DNA of 64,000 nt from Viscum album (taxonomy: Eukaryota; Streptophyta; Magnoliopsida; Santalales; Viscaceae), in the NCBI GenBank assembly GCA_963277665.1, contig OY728128.1, forward strand, positions 1,865,654,988 through 1,865,718,987, written 5' to 3'. The notes under the pieces were generated by a model. The model ran no database searches, was not told the DNA's origin, and saw nothing but the letters and a program-made list of their open reading frames with translations. Of the stretch, positions 1-11,199 are shown in pieces. Both the position numbers and the translations under genes were made by a program. Within the stretch, counting starts at the first letter, position 1. Each line of letters starts with the position of its first letter.

Positions 1-677
1 AAAAATCAGTGAGTACCAAGAAGCTTTTATAATCCCTACTGGAAGCATGATGTGAAACATGAGTCATGATATGAAATTATGGTTCATGGAACACCATGAA
101 ACCACACTATCTCTCGATCATATAACTCACTAAACTAATCAATTCTGTAGGTATCCTAGATAAGTAATAAATGTCCCACATTGGTCAATAGGTCCAAGGC
201 TACCCATGATACATAATTCGTCCAGGGTGTCCACGGAAGACTCACTACAAATTCTATCGTTACATCATTCCTCTTCCATTCAGGAATATGAAATGACTGT
301 AACATTCCACCTAGGTGTTGATGCTTGGCTTGCACCTGTTGATAGGAAAGGTATCATGAAACAAATCCCACAACCTCTTTCTTCATTCCTGACCACCAAT
401 ACTACCTATAAATATCACGATACAACTTAGTAAAACCAAGATATACCACCCACTTTGATGCATGAAATTCAAGCATTACATCTTCCTGTATACCCATCGA
501 TACAACCAGAAGACAACAAAAAATTGACAATACCATCATCACCAATAGACCAACTAGAAGGTGACTCCCAACGTTTAAGACTTTCCTTCATTTCTAGACA
601 TGCTGGATCCAGTAGCAGGATTTCCTTGACCCGAATCAAAAGTGCAGACTCAATTGCTATTGACATAAGGGTCATTT
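1..677 (-). pseudogene. E1 integrase, Ty3/gypsy, broken and cut by the window edge
   Basis: This is the integrase part of a Ty3/gypsy pol, which would join element DNA to the chromosome. Reading leftwards, 677-469 holds the linker before integrase (SWSIGDDGIVNF is readable). About 440-330 holds the zinc-binding region (KLYRDIY, GMKKEVVGFV), with stops where Cys codons are expected. About 300-180 holds the start of the catalytic core, where PEWKRNDVTIEFVVSL is readable. The first catalytic acid is Glu (IEFV) where the family has Asp. Near 90-40 the second catalytic Asp site reads Tyr (SYHDSCFTS). Several in-frame stops are present. The frame joins logically to the RNase H remnant right of the solo LTR at 678-3873, so this is one pol gene split by an insertion. 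The rest of the gene and the 3' LTR lie outside the window. Confidence 0.85.
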
Positions 678-3600
678 TGTAAAGACCCAACCCCATAATC
701 CCAAAGTTGGTGCATTATTTTTTTTAAATTAACATGATTACAAGGAAACAAATACTAAAGTACCAGGTTGTTTAGTAATTTTGGGAAACTAGATACAAAC
801 ATAAGTTCAACATTACAACTCAAAAGGAAATAAAAAATTCCAATTCTTTTGAAAACATCTATAACTCCTATGTTATCCCTACATGTCATTCATAATATAC
901 TCTTCACATCGTGGAAAAATAAAACATAAGAAAGGAGTGAGATCATATTCATAGTAAGGGTAGGCAATACTAGGAAAGATATCATAAACATAAACATTAT
1001 CCATAGTGAATAACTAAAAACACCTCACTTTAAATATAAATGGTAACATAATATGGTAGGAATAAGAGTTGAATAAATAATGACATAATAAAACATAATA
1101 TAGGGTATAATACTAGTCAAATAACCACATGAACTATCAGTTACTAGCTTTATTATTAGGTAATGCATAATGCAGTATATCTAAACCATATCATCAAGGC
1201 CTTGTCTAATATAACTAAAAATGATTATTTCCTCAACCAAAAACATATCTGAAAATTGGAAAGGACTAGACCAAGTCCAAATTTATTTTTCTCGTGAGAT
1301 ATACCGATGCTTTGAGAGTATATAGAGGGACCCACCCATAACATACTAAATCCAATGAATTTCTCATATGAATGGGGTTAAACATAAACCACATATATAT
1401 ATATATATATATATATGAAATAACTTTCCCCAACCTATAAACATAAATGCTAACCATTATGAGTAGTATAATGAATTGTATCATGATGACATATCCATAG
1501 AAAAACTGATCATCAAACATTTAATAAAATATTTTAGATGATAAACATAAGATATTAACCTCAATAAGGCATAAAATTCAACAGATGTGTTGAAATAGAT
1601 AAAAATACACAAATAAAATCTGCGAGGAAGTTTCGAGAGAAATGAAATTTTACTTTGAAAAAAAGAGTTCTTTTGGAAAAATATTTTCATAAAACCAGAA
1701 ATGAAATGAGGTAGTATTTTAATCTTGAAATGTGTGATTTTATTAAAATATTTTTGTCCTAAAAAAATTATATATTTCACTTGAAAATAGGAATGAATTT
1801 GATAAGTTCCCTTGAATGGGCTGGTTATCTGGAAGAATTGAGAAATATCATAATTAAATATTTAAATCTCCATAAAATAAAGAAGGATTATGACTGTTAC
1901 TCACATAGAGAAAATAAAATAGAATTTGTGATCAGAAAATAATAATAATTAAGTGTTTAATTGTGATTATGTGAGACAAAGAGTAACTCGAAAGAAAATG
2001 GAGTTTTGAGTAGAAAAACCTTACCTTATGTACGAACATGTTTTGCACTAGACCTTAACCTCATGGATAATAAAATTAAATGAATTAATTAATTAATTAA
2101 GAACCTTATCTATATTAATTTGATTAATTATTGTTTTATTAAATTCATTTATGGTATTATTGATAATTTATATGATTGTATTCTATCTTTCGAGAGTGTT
2201 CATATCCATGATTTCATGATCGATTCTCTTAATTATAATTAATGGAGTTCATTGAAAATAAGTATAATTATAAAGAATAGGAATTGAATGTTTTTAATGA
2301 TAATTAAAACGTGTAAATTGTTATATATATATCATTTGGTTAAATATTATGAGGATAAATCATTATATAATATATTTAGTGATAATCGTTTAGATTATTA
2401 TGACGTTTATTGATCACAATGAACTCATTTGGTTTTATCATTTATTGTTTTGTAAATGTGTTACATCTAGAAAATAAAAAGGGTTAAATTATAAATTTTA
2501 TGATCTATATCAACCATTGATATGGTTTGATTAATAGAGTTGAAGAAGAATATGAATAACGAAACTTCTTCATCCACAAAGGTTGTAAATTGGCACCTCC
2601 TAGATGATGATTTCATTTATAAAATAAAAGAGAGAGAGTAAGGAGATTGAATATGGTTAATAAATTAAATTTATATAATTATAGTATATAAATGATACTA
2701 GAGTTATCATTATAAATTTTATAGATGAGGTTAAGAGGGAATAGGAAAAGAATAAAAATTGAAATGAAATTAAATGAAAAAGGAATAGGATTTACCTCTT
2801 GAAATAACCTCCTTGAGAACCAACTTAAGGGAAAGGGTTTTGGTATTTTGGATAAAACAAGGGCTAATAGATGTTAGGAGTTAATATGGAATAGTATTTT
2901 GGAAAATAATTGAGAAGCATCATGTCTTTGGGGAGTGAAGAGATGAGGGAGTGAGGGGTGGGTTTTATAGTGGGGGAGAGGAGAGTTTTTCCATTATTTG
3001 AATCATTATTTTATTATTTTGGCTCAAGACTAGAAATATTGTTGATTCTTGTGAATAAAAATAGTAATAATTTCATGTGAGTTCAAACCAATGGCCATTT
3101 ACATCATCCATGACTCACGAATGGTGCCGAAATTTATTTATTTATCATATTTCATAAATTATCGAATTTCAATATTCCGAAAAAAATTCAAGTATTCTAG
3201 AAAAATAAAAAAACACCCAAACCATTTTTAGATGTGTATAATTTAAAAATAACCTTCATTTTTTCAAAAAACATTTCTACATACGTGGAATTTTAATTTT
3301 TCAATAATATCATTATTTACATGAAATATATATATTTTAAATTTAAAATTGACATTATAATACTTCAAAAAATTAACTGAGGTCTAATAATATTATATGA
3401 AAATCATAAGAAAAAGATATTTATTTAAGAATAAAATTTATAAAATTGAATTTAACTAATTTATTAATTTAAAATTGCAATTAAATACTTATTACTTACA
3501 AAAATACCAAATCATAATTATTAATTTCTTACATATTCTATTTCATTTATAAGGTTATTAAATTTTTTTATACATACATTTGTGAGGTTACTATTCATAA

Positions 3601-3873
3601 GGGTACATTAATATTCATAATGGTGTATTAGTATTCATAAGGGTAAGTTACTATTCTCGAAAAATGTATGTTGATCCTATCAGACTCTAAAAAACTTATC
3701 GATCACAACCATGTATGTATGTTTTTTGAAATTCAAATCATAGAAGCATAACAATTACATATAATGGATAGGTTATAACTATCTCATATAAATATCACAA
3801 TGTTTGTTTCTCATAGACTCAATGTTGAATTCATTATATAATAAATATATTTGTAAATCTTTGGTGTGTTACA
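678..3873 (-). mobile_element. Solo LTR of the E2/E3 gypsy family, inserted in E1 pol
   Basis: Read on the minus strand it starts TGTAACACACC at 3873 and ends at 678. Its low end (tgtaaagaccc, then ggtgcattatt) matches the low end of the E2 LTRs at 11200 and 30858. The stretch at about 3600-3650 (gtattagtattcataag) matches the other end of those LTRs. CATTT flanks it exactly on both sides (673-677 and 3874-3878), the 5-bp duplication expected of integrase. No internal domain is present, so it is a solo LTR left by LTR-LTR recombination. Length is 3196 bp, shorter than the 3.7-4.3 kb relatives. No coding frame is credible inside it. Confidence 0.88.
1391..1416. repeat. (TA)n microsatellite inside the solo LTR
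   Basis: About 13 uninterrupted TA units, preceded by acataaacc. The matching place in the E2 LTRs near 11880 lacks the run, so it expanded after the copies diverged. Confidence 0.9.
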
Positions 3874-3878
3874 CATTT

Positions 3879-5400
3879 TCCGGTGCCCATCATGTACTTC
3901 CAGGTATATCTCGTGAAATAAGTCCGTCATTTTCCACTCATAGTTGGATCCCTGAACCACTTGATTCTCAGCCTTATGGCTCAGAGCATCCACAATTTTA
4001 TTCCCATTTCATGGTGTGTAAACAAACTTGATGTCAAAGGATTGTAGGTACTCAACCCATCATCACTCCTAAATATTTGAATCACATTGATAGAAAATGT
4101 ACTTAAGTCTTTTATGATCGACAAACACCATAAGACTTTATCCTAACATGTAATGCCCCCAAAACTTTAAGTCATGAAGCACAAAAACTAACTTAAGGTC
4201 ATGAGTAAGGTAATTTAATTTATGAGGCCTCAAATAGATTGACCTATAAGCTACAACCCGATAATCATTCATCAACACTTCCCCAAGTCCAACATCAAAA
4301 GAATAAAAATATAGGGTGGACCTATGACCTGGTTTGAGTAAGATTACAATCGGTGTAGTTCTCAACCACTTCTTTTACTCCTAAAAATCACTTTTTTCAT
4401 GCCTCTGACCACTCAAACATAACTACCTTCTTGATCAAATGTGAGAGTGGTGCTTCTAAAAGGGAGAAATCTTTAATGATCCTTTGGTATTAAAAGATCA
4501 ATCCTAGAAAACTCTGAACATTAAAAATGTTTGTGGGATACTTCCAAGACACGAAAACCTACACATTCTCTAGATTCACCAACATACCTAAATAAAAAAA
4601 TGACATGACCCAAGAAATGATCTTCATAAATCTAGAACTAAAATTTTTATAGATTAGTATAAAGCCTAATCCCTCTTAGTGTATTGATGATTATGTCAAG
4701 ATGTTTGGCATGATCATCAAGAGTTTTTGTATACACCAATATGTCATCAATGAAGATGACTACAAACTGATCCATATATGGGTGAAATATCTAATTCATC
4801 AAGTCTATGAAGACAAATGGGTCATTGGTCATCCTAAACAACATTACTATAAACACATAAAACACATACCTACTCTAGAAATCTATCCATGGTACATCTG
4901 AAGGTCTCACCATAAACTAATGGTATCTTGATATTAAATTGATCTTGTAGAACACTAGGACACATCTTAGTTGATTAAATAGGTCATCGATTCTGGGAAG
5001 CCGGTATTGGTTCTTAACTATCATCTAATTCAAAATCCTATAATAAACACATATCCTTAGTGATTCATCAATATTATTAGCAAACTGTAAGGGATATACC
5101 TAAGGAGACATACTAGGATGGATACCCCCTTTATGCTCAAACCCCTCTATCTCAAATTTATGTTATTGAAGTTATACTGGTGACATTCGATATGGCATAA
5201 TAGAAATTGTGTCCTCCCCTAATAACAATTCAATCATAAAATCAACAACTATATCAAGTGGTATCCCCTTTAAATCATTAGGAACCACATACTGAAATTG
5301 ATCCACAATGGGATGAAATATTGGTTTTTTCCTTCCTTTATATAGCATAGGGAAATCTAATTGAGCTGTGAGTTCTCCCAACTACTCAAAAATTAGCCCT
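3879..5400 (-). pseudogene. E1 reverse transcriptase and RNase H, Ty3/gypsy
   Basis: This region would copy element RNA to DNA and degrade the RNA strand. 5381-5172 reads the segment before RT (IPLDIVVDFMIELLLGE, then ISIMPYRMSPV). RT follows to about 4370. The first catalytic Asp region near 4900-4950 reads KINLISRYH, with Asn where the family has Asp. The YxDD-type box at about 4731-4760 (FIDDILVYT) still has both Asp. RNase H occupies 4365-3879: VGLGEVLMNDYRVVAYRS, then DLKFWGHYMLG, ending in DALSHKAENQ at 3993. Many stops and frame changes separate these pieces. Left of 3879 the gene is interrupted by the solo LTR. It is clearly Ty3/gypsy from the order RT-RNase H-integrase; the lineage within chromoviruses is not certain. 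Confidence 0.9.
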
Positions 5401-5940
5401 GCATAACCTAATTGAACATCCCATTCTCCTTGATGGATGTAATTGTTTCGCTTAAGAGATGTGAACATTACCCGATGATGATAACAATCGATATGGGAAT
5501 GATATATCACCAACCAATCAAAACCCAAAATTAGGTCAAAACCAGAAATCTATAGGAAAAACTTGTTCCATAGAAAATGATATCCACTAACCTCCAAGGT
5601 AAAACCCTTAAATTGTATTATATCCTCAACCCGTACCCCTAATGGAGTATTAAGTTACATAACTCCACTCACACTTTTCATGGTTAAGCCCAACATAACT
5701 ACAAACTGAGAAAAAAAATGAAAGAATGCAATACACTTATATCAAATAAAGCACTAGAGAGTGTGGAATATAGAATAATTGTACCTTTAACGGTATAAGA
5801 TCCTGCTTCACCGCCTTTAGGTGTTGTCTAAACTGCATGAAGATGACCTGCCTCTCTACCCTGTGCTCCAACCCAACTACCCTGCACTGCACTTCCTTGT
5901 TGGTATGGATAGTATCACCCCGGAGTTCCACATCCACCAC
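5401..5940 (-). pseudogene. E1 aspartic protease remnant
   Basis: The retropepsin would cut the Gag-Pol precursor. At about 5725-5760 the frame reads ALFDISVLHSFIF. The catalytic Asp is present, but the Ser-Gly that should follow is replaced by Ile-Ser, so the active-site loop is probably dead. Near 5460-5540 the conserved downstream part reads GFDWLVIYHSHIDCYHHR. The open frame at 5737-5940 covers the stretch between gag and protease and has no motif I recognise. The position between the zinc knuckle (6117-6158) and RT fits a gypsy gag-pro-RT order. Confidence 0.75.
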
Positions 5941-6990
5941 CCATACCTGTAAAACCTATGGATCTTTAACTACTACTTGATAAGGAGTCACTAACCATAT
6001 ACCTACAAAAGGCATCTTCCTATGACCTCCACCATTTCCCGACTACTGTAGATTCCTATAAAACCTCTCCACATGCTACAGCCTGCTCATGCTCGACACT
6101 TAACTGGTGTCTAGGGACAACGGCCGCACACATGCCTAGAATTTCCACACTGATAACAGAACACCTGGTCACCACACTGAGAGGCAGTCCCCCTCTTCTG
6201 ACTACTCTGTAAACTTACACCCCAATGGATTTTTCCAAAATGATGCTTCCTTCCCTTGGAAGCTGCACCACATGCCCACCTGAATGACACCAAAAGTCCA
6301 TCACCTTAATCTCCCTTTAGGTTCCCTTATGAGATAAGTGCCTGATCCAATACCTTAAAAAATATTTTTAGAGGGAATATGTTCACATTGGACCTCATCT
6401 TGTATCTTATCCCATCTGAAATATGTTTTTCCATAGCCACCTCATCTAATTCCAGCGTCAGAACGAAGTGGTGTAGAACAGTGAAATGACTGGTATAATC
6501 CATCACCAAAATTCCCCCTTGGGTCAAGCTCATAAAATCCATGGAATTGTCATGCCTTAAGGATTCTAGATAGAATTGTTCATGTAACTTCTCTTGAAAA
6601 TCCTTCCACACCATTCCTTCGGCTTGCTCTGTTTGAACCATGGTGTCCCACCAATGCTTCGTCAGGCCTTACAACATATAGGTCACTAACATGACTCTCT
6701 TATCAAGAGAAGTCACTAGATGACCAAGAATATCTTGGATATACTCTCTCTAGAACATTGCTACTTCTAGACCACCATATCTGGTAAAGGTCAGATGGTG
6801 CTGCAGATGAAACCCCCTGGTCAGCTCGAACATACTCGGTGCAACCCACATTGGATCTCACTCCATCATCTCCATGAAATAATCAATGTTATCATGAAAC
6901 TGATCTTCTTTACTTTCCAAAATCACCACATTATATTTCCAAACTATGGGAGGAGTGTTTTCATCAATATCCTCATGTTCATTGACTGAG
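5941..6990 (-). pseudogene. E1 gag with CCHC zinc knuckle
   Basis: Gag is the capsid and nucleocapsid protein. The frame 6641-6327 carries the gag core: WKDFQEKLHEQFYLESLRH, then MDFMSLTQGGILVMDYTSHF, and a Met-rich tail. Downstream, the frame 6293-6111 ends in CYQCGNSRHVCGRCP, a complete CX2CX4HX4C knuckle (about 6117-6158). The two parts are in different frames, separated by stops near 6300. About 6990-6650 looks like the gag N-terminal region (several Glu/Asp, then WW before WKDF) but is degraded. No reliable start codon can be chosen. Confidence 0.82.
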
Positions 6991-7746
6991 ACACGCATTC
7001 ATTGTGGCATTTATCTACAATTCCAAACACGATCTTTAGAACAGAGACCATAAATCCTTCAGAATATATAAATAAAGGTTTATCACTTTCCATAAACAAA
7101 TCATTTCACATACACTACATGAATAGACCCAATCATACCCGAAAAAATACACTTGACCATCCCCAATAAGGTTACGACTAACACATGATAACCAACTCAC
7201 ACAGTTACAAGCCTTACCTTCCCCTCATTTAAAAATAGATTTTACTTCAAAACCTACTCTGAAAATAGTCTGATTCACTTACTTCCCAATATCAGGAACA
7301 CTTCATTAATTAATATTTAACATTTAACATCCCATTTTTACCCATTTATATCACCTCATTAAACACCATTTGTGTGAATCCCAAGAATGTCAAATGCATC
7401 CCACCCTTCATGTCCCACACACCCATCCTATGTGTGCCTAACATGATGCACATCACCCAAATACCTAGGTTCCTATAATGATGCATGAATTCAAAACCCT
7501 GCGTCTTTGTTTCCATGAGAAAAATATTAATAAATATTCACATCACACAACATGTGGATCACTCAATGGTGAAATATCATAAAATGTAACAATGAATAAT
7601 AAGAACAATAATCCCCACCCTGGGTGACTTGGGTTTCCCCTCGTACTTGGGATAACAACTACAAAAAAGGATCTCATTTCCAAGGATAGATACTTTCTTA
7701 ACATCATTTTTACCATCCCAAATAATAGTAATTCATAGAAAATATG
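6991..7746 (-). other. E1 untranslated leader
   Basis: This lies between the primer-binding site at 7747-7760 and the start of gag-like sequence. No protein motif, repeat or RNA gene was seen. The 81-codon frame at 7543-7788 spans the primer-binding site and the LTR edge, so it is not a gene. Confidence 0.45.
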
Positions 7747-7760
7747 TCCTTTGATACCCC
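7747..7760 (-). promoter_or_regulatory. Probable E1 primer-binding site for initiator-Met tRNA
   Basis: The minus strand reads GGGGTATCAAAGGA, close to the plant initiator-Met primer site (TGGTATCAGAGC type) and to the E2 site at 30843-30857. Its place, right of the gag leader and next to LTR-like DNA, supports the call. Confidence 0.6.
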
Positions 7761-7770
7761 TTTTTAAAAT

Positions 7771-7820
7771 CCCTGATCCTAGTGCCACAAAACTAGTGCC
7801 ACGAAACTAGTGCCCTGATC
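7771..7820. repeat. 14-bp tandem repeat, three units
   Basis: The word ctagtgccac starts at 7779, 7793 and 7807 (third unit partial). The array is bracketed by ccctgatc at 7771-7778 and 7813-7820. It sits at the inferred inner edge of the E1 5' LTR. Confidence 0.85.
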
Positions 7821-10059
7821 TAGGTCATAACATGATCTCAAGCACGCCTCCCTATACGCCAGAAGTTTCTAACGAGAAGAGAGGTTATAAGGGTCACATG
7901 GGTAGACTATACAATCTTTATCAGAGTAAACCATACCAAAAAATATAAAAAATAGAGGAAAACACATACAAAAACTAGTGAACATGCATAAATACCCATA
8001 ACCCAAACATAGTACAAACTACAATGAATAGTAAATATATCATGTTATGGTATAGTAAAATGTGGAAAAACCCCAAAATAAAGATAAAAAATAAATCCAA
8101 AAAATCATCTAGACTCCCAGTCTGGATCCTCATCCCCAAAAATACCAAATCTTACTCAACTCCTAAGCACCAGACCATAACCCATTACTTAACATGTAAT
8201 GATGAAATCTTCTCGGGTACCCGAAGGTGACCCGAGGAAGGTGTGAGTAAAAATCAGTATTCCACCAACATTAGTGTCTACAAAAAAACCATTCTAAAAA
8301 AACAATTAATGCAGGTTTTAAAAAATGTAAATTAAATAAAATACAATACACGTAACCATTAGTAATGATGTTTCTGCTATGTTATTCCATCATCAAATCC
8401 ATATTTCATACTTATAACATTTAAGTGATTAATTAACCTTTTTCATGTGTCTAATAGATTAGGAATATTCATCAATCACAAGGAATATGGGAATTAATAA
8501 TGTCCTATCTCACTAGAGAAACACATCAAAACAACCACATTAACCTCACCCCAAAGCCTCAGTCTTGGTGGAATGCAACTGTTAAGGGAATTGAACTTCG
8601 CCCACTTCCCATACCTGTGCATTGAGGTTTGGAGTTTAGAGCCTCATTCCAACTCCACCCATGGGCATAAAACCTCATTTCTGTACCCCACTCCACCAAT
8701 ACATGTGCACATGCTTATTTATATGGTCACCACACATAACCACATTATAACCATGAATAACCTATATCATTGTTAATATGAGAATTATAAAAAATAAAAT
8801 GGGAATCTATATTACTCCAAAATCCATTAATACAATTATCATTTATATCACACAACCATTTATCCCAATTCCCATTTCCCATACCTGACTCACTAAGCAT
8901 AATAAAATATAAATCATGATGCGTTGACACATTCCCAATAATCCCATTTAACCCATTCACATACCGAACCAAACAATCCCTTATCCATTACCCAAAACTA
9001 AACACATCTACCCATAATCTTTTCTTTATCATTATATAACACATTTACACATTCTCTATGGGCTCTACTTAATCCCAAGTCAATTTCACGCTTTTCATTT
9101 TTGATAAACTTGTTCAGAAGAGTCAGCACACACCATGGGTTTCCCTAAATTGATCAATTCGTCTTCCACGCATCCCATAAAGGTCATGAGGGGATTTTAT
9201 TGGTTATTTTTACACTCATATTATTAATATTTTCAAACAACACCAAGAACACATCATGGACTGAATAAGCACATAATCCCACATCCAACAATCATTGTAA
9301 AAACCAAGGGATATAACTTGTAGACCACCTACATCAAATACATTGATGAAAGAACTGCAAATCAAATCCTTAGATCCTGATTTAACCACCCTTTAAAGAC
9401 TCTACCTAGATATCTCTAGAATATAAGGGTTTTAGAGATTCGTATGGAGATAAGATAAAGATGAAAACCCTAAACCAAAAAAGAGAAACAAAAGAGGGAT
9501 TGGACTTACCCGGATATTCAATCTACATCCAACGACACACCAAATGACATAGGATCGAAGGAGAATAACCTTTGGGAATGTTGGTTCATCCATGCTCTCA
9601 TCTAGGGTTGTAGGAGGGGGATAGGAAGGAAATATAATGTTAGGCATAAAAATCCCAAGGTTGTAATTTTGTAATTTTCACCAACATTACTAGGTTAAAC
9701 ACTTTACCAACATGGTTTTCCAAAAAGTGTGCAAATCGTGCACTAGAAACTATCCAAGGAAGCTGGGTAACATGATTACCTGGTTAGTTTAAACTATTTG
9801 ATAGACCATGCATAGACCATGTGTTAAGACTCTGTCAAAGGTTTTACAGTTACCAAGGGATTCCACATAGTTTTCTTAACCATGCACCTACCATATTCCT
9901 TGCACTAATTGGCCCAATTTTGCCCACTTCTCTTGTATGGAACCCTTGGAATAGCCTCAAGACCACATGTACTTCCTAGAACCAATTCATTTACCAAAAA
10001 TGAGTGATTAAAACCAAAATTTAAACCGGAACATACCTCTATGATGTCTAGGATCTTAA
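7774..10059 (-). mobile_element. Probable E1 5' LTR, outer end not located
   Basis: The inner edge is inferred from the primer-binding site at 7747-7760. There are no long open frames and no other element's motifs. A perfect 12-bp palindrome tcgggtacccga lies at 8212-8223, next to a second gacccgag. No TGT...ACA outer end or target duplication could be paired, because the matching 3' LTR is outside the window. Part of this stretch may be flanking DNA. Confidence 0.35.
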
Positions 10060-10440
10060 AACAAGCAATATAAAATAATATTATGTAAATAATGTTATGT
10101 TTGTGGTTTTGGAATAGTTTTAATAAAATATTACTCATTATTAATATAACCACTAATACTTGTTAAAAATTATAGAAAAAAACTTGTTATGAATTTCATT
10201 TTTATGTATCGAACTCAAAACTACTGTGGAATGAACCTGAAACTTCATAACTCATCATCGAAATACTATTCCAATACCGTGACGATTACAAATTTGTTCC
10301 CATAGGTAAGAAAGGATAATGGTTAAGGGGAGATGAATTGAGTTCCTTGAAATTTTAAAATACTTACGAGGTTTAATTTAAAAAAAAATGAAAAAATATA
10401 TTAACAAAAGTATTTTTAACAAGCAGGAGTCATCAAAGTG
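10060..10440. repeat. Direct repeat, copy 1, ending in a copia LTR fragment
   Basis: This matches 34830-35150 in order and orientation: cttgttaaaaattat, ggaatgaacctgaaacttcat, then an LTR end like that of E5 (ggggagatgaattgag, ttttaaaatacttacgagg, aagtatttttaacaag). The match covers both the flank of the E5 3' LTR and the first 150 bp or so of that LTR, then stops where palindromic repeats begin at 10441. Identity by eye is roughly two thirds, so the copies are old. Confidence 0.55.
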
Positions 10441-11194
10441 TTTTACCCATGAGTGGGGATTTTCATGTCTTTATCTATCTTATAGCCACAAGTGAGGATG
10501 TATGTGGCTATAGACACCCTATATCCATAAACCAAAAGTTCCTATTGTTATAGGTGATTTTTTAGCATAATTATGAAGGGAAAATTTTCCCCCATGGGAA
10601 AGGAATTATTTCCATGGATATAGGGGCCCATGACTACATGCCCCTGCCAAGAACCCCTATAGACATAGGCATGGTATCCTGTAGATACAGGCCCCTCAAA
10701 AAACTGTTGAATCCACTTATATCGGAGGTCGTGGCTATAGTCCTCTCCCAAAACCCCTATATCCATGGGAATATGCGCATGTGGCTACCCCTCTCCATAA
10801 AACGAACCTTGTTGCCATAGACATATTCTCTTCTTTTTGTAGGCTAATAAATATATTTTTTATATATGTATATAAATGTTTTTTTATAACAACATGAAAA
10901 TTGTGCATTGTTGTGATGTGAAACACCCTCTTGGAAAATCCATGAATGTCCAGAGTTCAAACATAAACTGACATTTAATTTTTTATACTATTTGATATAT
11001 ATATATGTATATTCATTTACAATAATAAATAAAAAATATCAGATGTAGAATAATTGATTTCATCACCAGTTAACCCTGTATAAGTGTGTGTTTAAAACAC
11101 ACTAAAGTATTAGATTTCATTTACATATATAGACATAAATAAAGAATTGTGCATATATTTTAATAAAAGTAATTTATTTTGGTAATAAATCTCC
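10441..11194. repeat. CACTA-like segment with palindromic short repeats, left part
   Basis: tatagccaca (10481-10490) is followed by its exact inverse tgtggctata (10503-10512). ccatggatatagggg (10613-10627) has an exact inverse cccctatatccatgg (10754-10768). Further variants such as cccctatagacatagg lie between. After the E2 insertion the same vocabulary continues (tatagccatggg at about 34585). Dense inverted short words like these occur in the subterminal regions of CACTA transposons; the element ends were not found. The frames here (e.g. 10614-10820) are by-products of the repeats. 10830-11194 is AT-rich with nothing recognisable. Confidence 0.5.
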
Positions 11195-11199
11195 CACGT

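Noticed and set aside
469..696. A plus-strand gene at 455-682 and an intact minus-strand gene at 469-696
   Set aside because: The minus frame is integrase linker sequence plus a few codons of solo LTR; the plus frame is its shadow.
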